From assembly GCA_002633005.1 (NCBI GenBank), contig NMRA01000523.1:181216-245215 (forward strand): DNA of 64,000 nucleotides, in the 5' to 3' direction. Position 1 is the stretch's first letter. Each line of letters opens with the position of its first letter. The notes beneath the pieces were generated by a model. It did not search any database. It was not told the origin of the DNA and saw only the letters and a list, made by a program, of their open reading frames with translations. The position numbers were made by a program, and so were the translations under genes. The DNA comes from Phoronis australis. Lineage: Eukaryota; Phoronida; Phoronidae. Of this stretch, positions 1-12,400 are shown one piece after another.

Positions 1-477
1 AGCTACAGACCAGGCGAGTTTTTCTCATGGATTCACTGAGACTAAAAATGGATCTTGGCCCCGAGCGCACTAACGGGTACCTAGGAGGTGCTTGAAGTAA
101 CTATAGCTGGATCGAAGGTCAAGGTTCTTTATTTATTCTGATCCAGTTTCGGAAAAACTTATATATTATGGCCATTCTTTGAAGTATTTTTTGGAAAGGT
201 GAGGTGTCACTGAGGTCCCGAGGTGCCTGTTATGAGTGCCTTTGTGGCCGTTTCAGAATCTCTTTATGAAACACAGCCGGTAGTCCAGTTTCTGGTTGCT
301 GGGGAAAATGATACAGAATGTGTCCAAAATGTACACACTTCAACGTCTGGAGTTCAAATTCAGTTCCCGTGGGTAACTGAGAGTCTACGCAGGCCTTCTA
401 GTGCATGGTTAGGATTTACACCTTATTTTTATCGTGGATGTGCCTCAGTGAAATGACGTGCTCCGTGCATGCGCGCA

Positions 478-705
478 CCTGGAGGTAGTCGTGAGGCTAA
501 ATGCCAAAGTGAGCAAAAAGGCATGCCTCAGAGAAACAAAAAGTTTGAGAAAAACGAGATAATCACTAAAAAGGCGGGACTCCGCGTATGCACAATTCAT
601 AGCCCTTAACGAACCCCGTGTTCACTTCTTTCTTTAGTAAAAGGTCCACATTCTCAAAAATTCGAGCCTCCTTATATTTTAGGCTGGGTGCGCTGGTATA
701 CACGG
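478..705 (-). repeat. Interspersed repeat E, copy 1
   Basis: Shares CCTCAGAGA-CAAAAAGT, ATGCACAATTCATAGC and GTAAAAGGTCCACAT blocks in the same order with 29235-29465, and in inverse orientation with about 22655-22870. A short element that has inserted in both THAP copies A and B at different places. Confidence 0.6.
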
Positions 706-911
706 GAAATACTAGCAAATGATTCAGCTTTGAAATACAAAAATTCATTGCGCAATACTACTGGAAACAAAAACATTAAGGAAGTTCCAAGACAACCTTG
801 ATGACCAATAAGTTTGATTATATTTATTTCAGTACTTAAACTTCGTTTTTGATCTACGCTTTGTAAACTTAAACCCAGTAATCTAGCTCCTAAGCCTATA
901 AACAATTTTTT

Positions 912-1550
912 TTGTCATTTGAATTGATAGAACATTTTAGGACACATTGCTGAGGTGTCCGAAATTCACCAATTTCCTTGAGACTTATTTCAGATAGACG
1001 AAAATCATTTAGCGTACTTTATATTGATAGATCGAATTTTCCCCATGTCGGCCTGCAATTAAGTTCATTCAAGTATTGTCATTTCTAACAAGATTAGCTT
1101 CTAAATGTCATAAAACATCTCTCAATCAGTTCACTTTCGTAGATACATAAACATGTAAATCAGAAAGCAACAATCAAATCCATGAGCAATGCGTTAACAT
1201 GTACATGTACCTTGATTTAATGACTTAATTCCTTTTTGATCTCCTGTTAGTGACTTTAAACAACGAATCTTGTATCGAAGTCAAAAAGCAATGCATTTAT
1301 TGTCATTTGAATTGTGGGTAATTTTTTTGGGAAGCGTCTTAATGTCATCAATGTTTTGAGAGTTATTTTAGACAAGCAAAAAGCGTCCAAGTGCACCTCA
1401 CAATTTGGGGATCGGATCATATTTTTTCCATATTCAGGATTAAACTAAATTCCCTGAATCTTCATCGTTTCTTAAAAAGTTAACTTATAACTGCAAAAAA
1501 TCACCTAATAACCTGTCGGTTTTCGTAGATACATAAACATGTAAATCAGA
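912..1550 (+). repeat. Diverged tandem duplication, ~385-bp period
   Basis: Units 912-1165 and 1298-1550 share TTGTCATTTGAATTG at the front and TTTCGTAGATACATAAACAT at the back, with weaker similarity between. Confidence 0.5.
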
Positions 1551-3229
1551 GACCAACGAGTTTTGTTGATCAGAATGCAATATTATAAGCAATCTCCGCA
1601 GGCATGCACGCAGATTTTTGACGGGTAACCGGGGGGAATGGGAAATTGGGCATTCATAGTAAGGTGCTCTTTCCGAGGTACCTATAACGGTTTACGACTT
1701 TAACTTTACCTCAAAAAACGCTGAAATATTTGTTTAATTTGTTATTATTAGGAGTATTTGGGTACACTCGTACGACATGTACACGGTCACCCCAACGGTA
1801 GCCTAGACAGCAGTGTTTTCCAATAGTGGGAATTCCTTACAAACAACTCATAGTAACCATCTTCAAAAGAGATACTGTTCTCGTGATAATATGGAAACCA
1901 GTAACATTCTTTTATAACTAACCAACTGAAATAGTCGTTTTGTGTAATAAACACACAGAGGTCTTCACGTTCTTTAAAATTTCTGACTCCCTTTCGATGA
2001 CGGTCAATCCTTTTGTATTTTTTCACGTTTTTTGGTTGTTTGGATAGGATGTCTTGATACTGCTGTGCTGTGCACGAACGCTTTTTGGTTTTTGATGAAT
2101 TTCGAGTCCCAGCTTACCTCGTGAATACTTTGAAGTGTCGGATTTACATGCATAGACAAACGGGACATTTCTTCGAACTGCTCCACCGAGAGAGGGTCAC
2201 CTTAATTATGAAAAGCTGAACATCACTAAACTTGGAAAAGATTGACAGTTCATTCCACCGCCGTATGGTCAGACGACGGCGCATAAAGTGACCTTCTTCA
2301 ACATGAAAGTTGGTTGCACGATTTCACCAAAACAGGAAAATAGACGTAATCCAGTCCATCATTATGGGACCTCTCTCCGTGGGGATATCCATAAGAATTC
2401 GTAAATAGAAACATTAAAACTGTGGTCACTTGAATGTCATCAATGGAATCCTTCAGACGTGGGGCCCCTCTATGTGAAAATATCTATAATTTCAAAAATT
2501 AAGAAATGTGCAGCAATTGAAGATTTACATGTATCTGTCAGGTCTTCAATTTTTTCAAGTGATATCGTATTCGAGAAAAGCGACAGTTGTCTCCGTTATC
2601 TTTTGCCAGAGAAGGGCCTCTGTAAAAATATGGTTTTGAAGTCGCAAAATTGACTTACTGAATTTAAAAATAAAGTAAATTAATACACTCCGCAAAAGCT
2701 TCACTTTACAAATTTTGTCGATTTTTCGAAATATAAGCATGAATCCTTTAGACGACCTGTGCTGCGAAAGCGGTGACCCCACCAACAATGTCCTGGCCAG
2801 GATCTTTTAAAGGTAAACCATGTACTGATAAAGAGTTGTAACAATGTTCTCTTTAATTTGCTCTCTTATCTGCATTTAGCAGTCTTTATTTTCTCGACTG
2901 TCCCCGCCCCACGCGTATGTCGGTTGCCACGCTTTAACCCTGACGCCTGAACAATTTTGGGGGCCCGTTCCCCCCACGACCACCCCGCTTCCTACGGCCT
3001 ACATTTGTCGATGAAATTTTTACGCATACAATTTTCAAAAAGACTTCGTTACCAAAACCATTGTTAAAAATAAGAAAACGTCACTGACAACTCATTTTGC
3101 CATGAACAACAACATGAACTGATGAAAGATGAAAGACGTGACCGCATACTCCACATTGAGAATCACGTGACGTTAGAGTAATATTCAACTCCGCAGCTCT
3201 CGGAATCACGACCCAGTTTAGTCGATATA

Positions 3230-3413
3230 ATGACCTCGAAAGGTAAACTCGTACGACCCTCTGAGGGAAACGGTGACACCCGCTATGCTCGGGGCGGAAT
3301 CAACATGCACGCATTTCGCGACACCGTAGAAGAATGTGATAAACTTTTTGACGACATTAAAGTTTTTATACCACGTGCAGATGACGTGTGGCTATGTGCC
3401 TTCGGAAAGTCAG
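3230..3413 (+). CDS. Sulfotransferase exon 1 (start codon, PAPS loop)
   Basis: Codes residues 1-61 plus one base, ending in the RADDVWLCAFGKS stretch that precedes the sulfotransferase P-loop. The donor is GTAAGA at 3414. Only the last ~20 residues are recognisable by family; the N-terminal 40 residues are not conserved, which is usual for SULTs. Confidence 0.88.
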
Positions 3414-6400
3414 GTAAGAATGAGTGGAATGAACTCATTTGCTCCCTAAAGTCAAGTCTTATCAGCTGCTGTACTGGCCAGTTCAAGTCCATGCATTTTG
3501 CAGTGTTTTTAGGGGTGCGCATTTCATCAGAGTGACATCATGTGCGGCGCAGAACTGAAAAAAGTGGGAGGCCAAAGCGCCCTCAGCCCTCCGTGGTTCA
3601 ACGCCTATAGACCATGTGCGGCGTAGCACTCGAAAAAGTGGGGCTATAGCCCCTCCCCAGCCTCCTATGTTGCGCCGCCCATGGACATTGGTGTAATATT
3701 GAATCGGAACACACAATATTAATAATATAACTGCGCTTCGCTCCAGTTTAGCCGGCAATGTTGAATTGCTACGGTTTCACGTTTTTCCCCGTGTGTAGGT
3801 GGGCGCAGGTTGTTACAGACCGGTGCTAATAGCTTTCGGCGCGACGATAGACTGAAGACAGGTTCCAGCCAGTGGTGCGAAGCCTTGACTTGTGATGAAC
3901 TTATGAGACACTTTCAGCAACTGTTACACTCGTTGATTCAATAACCTGCTGTCTCTATAGCTGGCTCTCTATTGACTATCGCTGTAACTGCTGATTCTCT
4001 TCACTGCAACTCAACTGCACATGTAGTTCTCCCGATTAACTTTCTTGAACTTACTTGATCTGACTTGATCTCCCGACTTGATCTCATCTAACACAAACCC
4101 GTGCTTGTGTACAGTATTTATAGCCTAATGAAGTGTTCTGGAACTTTACATCAATTCAAGCACATTCTAGAACTTTCTGAATCTACCCAACCATTCTACA
4201 AACATGTACTAGTCTCTAGAATATTCCAGACTGCATTAACCACTGTCATGCTAGAGTCTTCTAGAAAGTTCCACACTATTTTGTAGTAAACAAATTACAT
4301 CATCACTGTACTTAATTCAGGGGTCATGCCAATCAAACAGAATAACAAAACAAAACGATACAACTAAAAATACAGTCAGACTATATTCTGACATACGGGA
4401 AGCGATTTGTTTAAAAAACACTACCCTCAGACCTTGAATTCAATGTCGAATGAGTCGGAGACAACGAGTGTACACGCTATGTTGAGATACGCAATTTCTG
4501 GGTTGGTCAACTTCAATAAAATCCGAAGAGTTTCCTTAAGACGGTGATGATTTTGACGTTTTTATTTTGAAACAGATAGTAGAACACTGTCACAATACAT
4601 ACACAAAAAGTACCGAGAGTGGCGTAGTTGAAGTAATATCCCACGAGACATTATTTCGCGTATCGACCGAATAACACGTTTTCAGAGGAAAAGGTCTAAA
4701 TGGATTTTTAGCCAATTAAAATTGCATACAAGTAAATGCAGCTTTAAAACTGACACCTGCGGCAAAGATTCGAGTCCCAGTCTCTACGAAGTCGGAGTAG
4801 CATTAGAAAATTACATCCACACAAAATGTTACGGATTTCCAAATACAGGAAATAAAATCATGTGAAACATGCATATAAATACATAGAATTATAATTAACT
4901 CATACTATAACGTCTGGAGACGATTCAGTCAAGATAATTTGAACAAATCGGTCAAAATTTGTAGAGGTTTGCTCGAATTTCTCTTACCGGGTGCTATTTT
5001 GAGAAAGTTAGTGAAGTCACGCATGTTTACGAATAAAAATTCCAAGGGACACAAATCTTACAAATTTCACGTGATACCTTCCCATACTACTTTGCAAATG
5101 TCACGCGCCAGCGTCACGCGCTTCGCTCAGTCTCGCGCTAGCCTTTGCCTAAGTCACGTGACTCAGTTGAAATACTTTGTGGTTATTGCGCGCGTCGTGA
5201 AAATGTAAACAGTGACCAAAAAGTGGATTTGGAATTCTTCGCCAAAGTCACCTTAATTCTCGTAACTAAACTCCATCGAAGATATGTGTAGCAGAAAAAA
5301 GGACCACTGAAGAAAGTAAGCGCTTTTTAAGTGATAGTTTAAACTGTGGAATGTATTTTTGACGAGGTGATAACTCCTAATCGGTGGCCGCATTTGGCCT
5401 AACGCCCGCTTAAAATACACGGGACGAAATTCGTACAGAAAGCGATGGGAAGTGTTGTAGCCCCTAACCGGCCAACCGAGGGCCTACATGTACGCTTTGC
5501 CTAGAGTAACAATAGACTTTGACCCAATCAATTATCAACTCGCGGTCCTTAGATAAATGAATTTCATCCACCACGGGACACTTTTTAACTAATACTGCAA
5601 GCTACAGTAGCGATATTAAAAACTTCCTCGCAGACAAGGTGGTCTAAATTAAATTACCCTTTTTTCATGTTTAAGAAGCGCCGGGGATCGATGGATGACA
5701 TGGAGACCATGCAGTACTCAGGTGCAAAGAGCACGTAAGACGCCTGTTGTGCGACTCCTCAGATCCTTCCAAGCCAACAGTGGACCTAATCAATTTGTGC
5801 AACCGGCCTCACCTTGCTCTCTGTTCCGAATAATTTCGCCACTCCTCACAAATTTCCTTTTTACCCACCCTGATAGAAATGGGGCCCGGAACGTGACAGC
5901 CTTTAAGATCCAAAACCATTTGTTCATAATTTGGTTTATCTTTTGGTTATACGACACTGGTGACACATCATCCTGCTTTCGACACTTAATCTAATGGGGC
6001 TATTCGGAGAATTCTCCTCGCGGTGTCGCTGCTGTACTAGTGGTGATTGAATTGCGCATGCGTGGCTGTCTGCATGTAAACAACTGGTAAAAGATGGAAT
6101 TTTTATCAAAATACGTCGCCGCGCTAAGCCTTATTACTGCTAATTTCCCTGGTGCAAGTCTTCGACAGGTGGCCACAAATTCCCAAGAGACCTAAGGTTA
6201 CTATATTCGTGGACAATTGCGGTCAACAGGGTCAACTAACTGACAAAAAGTGTGTGGATGCTGAAGCCCCGTGTGTTCTGTATGACTAAGCAGTTCCATT
6301 CGGAGACTACACAACATTACTTGGTAAGTTTTTGGCAATCAGTTTCTATCAACATCGTTCGGTGATGTTATCCCCACCAGTTACCCCACTGAATAACAGT

Positions 6401-9400
6401 TTTATTGAGTGGAACTAAGTGTTTCTTTTTGGAAACACCCGATGCCGGGTAGGCTAGCAGCACATATTCATATTGTCCTGGGTGGGAGTGCTCCCAAAAT
6501 AAGGGGTGTATGGTTCGTGATGCACAGAAGTCAAGAGTGACTTTTTCACAGCAGTTTCTCTTCAAAACTATGCTGTTTCCTATAAAATTCTCTAGATGAG
6601 TGAGTTTCCTTATTTCATCGTGGACCCCACCCCCAGGACCACCAGCTCAGTTATCGAATTAACATGAATAAGCCTTAATTCAGTAAATGTCGTAACATTG
6701 CATTGGAAAAAAATTGACACCTAGAATGAATTTTACTTGTTGAGATCAGAAGCACATTTTAAGTGTCATGAAAAATACACATTGTTAAATCACTTTTAGC
6801 CTGTTTCACATATTTTAATTCAGATATTAAATAAGACTTGGGTACAAAGGTTATTAGTTTCTACACATAAACATGAAGATGAAATGTCAAGTATGTTCTG
6901 CCTTACAAAAGTAGTTTTGTCTTGTCTTTTCTTTTACAATTTGCTAATATTTCTATTCTGTTACAGGCAAGAAAAAACAACTGAAACCAACCGCCTGACC
7001 ATCTATTTCACCGTTGGACAAAGTGAAAAGCAATCCTTCAGCAATAACCTGAGAGAATTGAACGTAATTCAGAAATTCAGCACCTGATATGCCTGATTAT
7101 GGACTCCCTCGCAATGTTGTTTCTTTCTGTGCTTTTTCAGTTTGCCATTTGTTTTTAAATACACTGATAATTGTTTATTCTCGAATCTTGTGCATAGCAG
7201 ATTCTTATCCAGCTAGCTACAATTGAAAACATACAATAAGACAATCGATGCAGTCACTGAATGTCATTTCCCCATAATCTGTACCAAATTGAAAAGTTTT
7301 TACCAATAGTATAAAGCCTTTCTTCTGAAAGGAAAATTTAATGTCACTCAGCTTTTGGCTTTCATTTCACTGGGTTCTAGTTTCAATGGCCTATAGAAGC
7401 GCTTGTAAAAAAGGTCCAGTTTCAACACGTGGCTTTCTTTCATGTAACCTCATTCAGCCTCAATAACATCCACAATTAGACCCTTGAAGGTAAACACAGC
7501 AGCATATCACTTGAATCGTTTTGAGCCCAAAATCAGACTCTGAACTAGACCAGAGTGTGACTAGGTCTTCTTTAGCTTCAGTCCCTCATGTTTCTTCCAG
7601 GAAAGGAAATAAGCTATTGTCCACACATGACTCATTGCCTATGAAAGGGCATCCTCACCAACAAGGCTTATTTGTGTAGCAGTCAGATATAGTTCGTCTG
7701 GATACACAGACACTCCACTGGCACATTGTCTTATGGTAACTTAGTACTGCGATTAACATTTCTCCAGGGCCACTGACTTGCACATTGTGCCATGCAGCAC
7801 TGCTGGTGTGTGGAAGTGCTGTGGGAAGAGAACGGAGTAACAAAGCTTGTCTATGATACAGCTTGAAGTGGCCTTAAAATGTCACTGAACCTGGAACAAA
7901 TATTGAAATATGAATAATTAAGTACTCCAGATTGGATCAAAAATGTTATCCCTGTTTTTCAAAAATATATGGTGATTGGTCTACAGTTTCACATAAAAGT
8001 AAATAATTACTATTTTCAGAAACCAAGGGTGTATATAATGAGTATTGCATAAAACTGTGTCTTTATTTTTTATCCCTAGCCATAACAATTCTTTAAACGC
8101 ATCACTTGTCTGTAAAATATACAAGTTTTTTGAGACAACTTCAAACCTTTGTTACCCATTTTCAAGCCTTTTTAATTTTGATACTTTCAGCAATTTTAAA
8201 CTCAGATTACAGGTTCATGGGTCTGTCAAGCATACTTCTAGCCTAAGGTTGAGGGAACCGTTTTTCTTCTAATAGAAGATATGAAGACTTGGGTCATTTA
8301 AAAATGATGGATAATCTTTCTGTTGTTTAAGAGTAATTACAAATCGTAAGGCACCATCAAAAATGCAATTTTCACAAAAATGGCAGTCATTTGAATTTAT
8401 AACGACTTGCAACATTTCAAGGCATGAGTTAAGACTATTCAGTCACTGTGAATTCGGAAAATGTAATATATTTTCGTGGTTTTACAATTGATACAAGTAG
8501 CAAAACAGTTTCATGAAATCAACTTGAAGGGACTTCGTGAAGGTTAAGAATTACCTCACCATGCTCTTTTCCCCAAACATGTATTACCTGTTATTTCCAC
8601 ACATTCAGTTGTACCAAATATTACAACCCCCCATGCCAATCCCCCCTCAGGACCTGAATAAGTAATTTAACAAAAGGACTTTAAAAATAGCTGTTCCTTT
8701 TCAAAGGCTTTGTTCGTTGTCTCCAATATTGAAAGTAGGCTTTGACAACAGATCTGCACTGGATGGGAAGATCTTGTTGGTTAGCTGCAGTCAAATGCTA
8801 AAAACCAATTTTTGTCCATTCAGGGACGGTGCAGAAGCGATGCATATCTCCTCTGCACGGTACAAGCCTTCAAACCTAAAAACCAAAGGTTACGTGAAAA
8901 CTGACGTGATAGATTTCCATTTCAACGTGTAATAGATTTCCAGTAGACATATGATAGGGAGTAAACAAATTGTCTAATGCAATGGATATTTATCACTCAC
9001 GTACCCTTTGCCATTGGGATTGGATTGTAATCTTCATTAACCTGTATCGTGTTGACAGCATAAACATTCAGCATTGATTGATGTAACTGTCACTGATAAA
9101 CTTTTAGAAATCATTCCAAACAATAATAACGCTTTGATGTACGAAAAGATCCCGATTGCTACGTCAAGTATCGTATCACAATCACAACATACAAAGATTA
9201 ACCAGAGTCTGGCTGGCGACTGACTGCCGCGAAGTCGACATCGGCGAGTGCCTCAGTTAACAGGCATTGGTAGAAAAATCATGGAATAATCGTTAAAATA
9301 ACCACAAACCTTACCTTTGTATGAGGTCGTGCTTACTTCCTCTCATAGAAGCACCCTTTTTACGCAATCTCAGATTCAGTTGGCACGGCTGCAAGCCATT

Positions 9401-12400
9401 TCACCATGTATTTAAAGGGCTCGCGAAATCGAGGCTGTTAATCTATCACCACTAGTACACGCACGCCCTCTAGTTAATGTAGATTTTCCGAATAGCCCCA
9501 TTGGCAACGTTTTCAACTGAAGCTAGTAAAACTTTCTCGGATTGCAAATTTTATACGTAAAGTTAAGATCCCGTGAACAGCTACTCGGTGTCACTTCTCA
9601 ACGTTATGAATCCATCCGTGGGGCCATATTTCATGAGGTTAATAGTTATATGCTAAGCCAGATGTAGTACATAAGTCTGGAACCTCAAACAATTAGCACC
9701 CTAAGAACACGGCATTGTCCCCCTTGATGTAGGACGTATAAAGTGTTGTAAACAATTATTTATTAAGGAAGAATCCAGTCAATACCCAATGATTGACCAG
9801 TAAGCTGTCTGTGTTACAAGATCACGCATCATTCTGGGTAGTTTAACCCTGCCACCGGGCGCAGAAGATTTAGCACGCATGGCAACTCTTAAAGCTCAAC
9901 CAAATTATCTTTGCTAAGTGTACCTATATGTGCATGTGATCGAAGTGCACTTTCGTGGTAATATTTCTTTGGGGGTAATGAGAGTTCTTGCAGTGAGACA
10001 AGATCTTAAGAAATTAAGTGGGATGATGTGTGGAGCAAGACCCTTCTTCGGACAATGTATGATGTAACTTATTTGAGAAGTATCAGATGACGCAAGGTGT
10101 TCTCTATGTGGCAAGTGGTGAAGCTTGGAGCATATACTCCCAACCTAAGTTGTCGCCTTAGCAAATGGACAGCGCACATGGCGTCACGTCTAAGTAGTAA
10201 GGGTAATAGCAAGCTATGCTTATTGATTAAGAAACTAGATGTAAACCAAGATCTACGAGCAAGTAACTTCAATTCAAACTAGACGTAAACCAAGATCTAA
10301 GAGCAAGAAACTTCAGTTCATCAATATCCGAAAGGCCTGGTGAGCACATGCAGCGACAATCGAAGAAACCCGTCCATGTAATTATTCATACTGCAAACGA
10401 TGGGAAGATGATCACTTGATTATGTAGCCGAGCTCTGGCATGGTTCCCAATTTCGTCCTTCACCGGTCGACATCATTGGCCAGAGGACATGCAATGTCTG
10501 AGTACGTAGTAGCCTAATTTGGGTAGAGTCAGGCACGCCTCCACCACGGCGGCAACTTTCGTAGGTTGTTGCAGAAGATAGGCCAGGAGACGTGCGCGCC
10601 GAAGGCAATTTCAATTGCCCTCCCGGTGCGCGACAATCTGAAGTTGAAGACCAGGTCTTTGTGCAGTTTTGAAGTGTCCCTTTTGGCTGTAAGGATTCAC
10701 CATCCATGTTCTCAGTGGAAAGCATCAAATCTGGTCAACAGTTTCGTCTTATCACGGATTTGTCGACAACTGGCAATTTATCGACGTCCAGTAGTTCCAG
10801 CGCGCTATATATCGAGAGATTAGTTAGCGAAGCTGTGAAGAGTTGAACACCGAGGCATAGTCAGAGGCAGACCCGGATCCTCCCGTGTTACAATAGATAA
10901 ATCTGTAATTGGTACCGCCTAGATGCGATTAGAATTATCGATAAAAAGTCTCTGTGCTTGACGTATTCACTGTTTCTCTTGTTTTGTTTAATTGATCCGT
11001 GTCGCGAGGGTTTTATGTTTCATAATCAGTTCTTTATGCTATGTTTTACAGGCACACATTGGCTTTGGGAAGTTGTGTCGATGCTCCTGACCGACGCAGA
11101 TGACCTACTACAGGTTACTAAAGAAGGAGCTATGTTGGAAAATAACTGTAAGAGCACGCTTACAACGGCCTTGGTGACCCATTTGCAGTAAAATAGGCTT
11201 GCCTGCTGGTTTGATAGAAAACAGTGCATGTTTTGTTGCCCTTGGGTCTTGGAAACTCAAATCAGGAATTTCGATAGTGGAGCGTGACATGCCTATATAC
11301 ATGTACGTAACATATATTAACTGCACTAGGGTTACAACCGATTTTTGACACATTAAAAATAGTACATGGAGCTAGAGAATCCTACACGAGTCTTAGGTTT
11401 ATGACTTCTTGGAAATTTTGTCAAAATTCTGAGGCTTGCCGAGGGATTTTGACACAATTTTTAAGAGGTTTCGCCCATGTCATTAACTTGAGACGAGTGA
11501 AGGATTTGTTTTCTCACATGAACAGTAAAAACAATCTTTATTGCAGAAAAACTCGACGTGTCCCAAACTTTCACTGACTACATGACGCAACTTTGTAAAA
11601 ACACGCTTGCGCAATGTAAAGTAGACTCAGTTACTTTTTGTTAATGGTTTTATTTTAAACTGAACAATTGTAAGGTGCATCCAGCTTTCGTAACAAATAT
11701 TCAGGTTTTACCCTAATAATTAGTCTTTGAAATTGTAACATTAAAGGAGAATGCCACCCGATTTAATTAGTCTTTTTTGCCGTCTTAATCGGTCTATATC
11801 CACATCGCCTCGCATACGATCGACCTTACCTTGCCGAGAGGTGTCGCGTTAACCTGTGAGGAAGGTGAGAAACGAAGCAGTGACGTCAGTGGTTCATTTA
11901 CATAGTTAATGCCGTTATGTTGCGGTGTATCGTTCACGCTTGTCCGAACTATGCAGCTGCAAGGAAAGCGGTTATATCGTTTTTTCGACTTCCTCGAAAG
12001 TCCGAAATGCTTAGGAAGTGGCTCACGGTGGTGAAGAATGAAAAGTACGCTGTAAATAGCAAGTATGAGGCCGTGAAACATCTCCGTGTCTGCGGCCTGC
12101 AGTCGTAGCGGGACAGTGCCTGACGAATGCCGGCTTATCAAATAACTGTCCATACGTTCCGTTGTCTGAGCTTGTTCACGGCTCCTCTCTAGTGTTTCTT
12201 CATCTCTAAATTCCGGTTCGAATTGATAGCCTGTGAAACTTTACGATTCACCAGCGAAGTCTTCGTCGGGATGACCTCTCGTCTTAGTCGGTATTGCGAG
12301 TCCATGTTGACGTTTATTACTGAGCGTTCTATTTCAAAATGAATTATTCTCACCCTTACCAATACTTATATAAAACTGATACAAAGTGTGTCTCATTAGA

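Larger units (their letters stand above)
1..3229. other. Upstream of sulfotransferase: no gene seen
   Basis: Apart from repeat E and the tandem duplication there are only short frames without family features. 2350-2520 holds two loosely similar ~100-bp blocks (GGGACCTCTCTCCGTG / GGGGCCCCTCTATGTG). No TATA box is clear before 3230. Confidence 0.6.
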
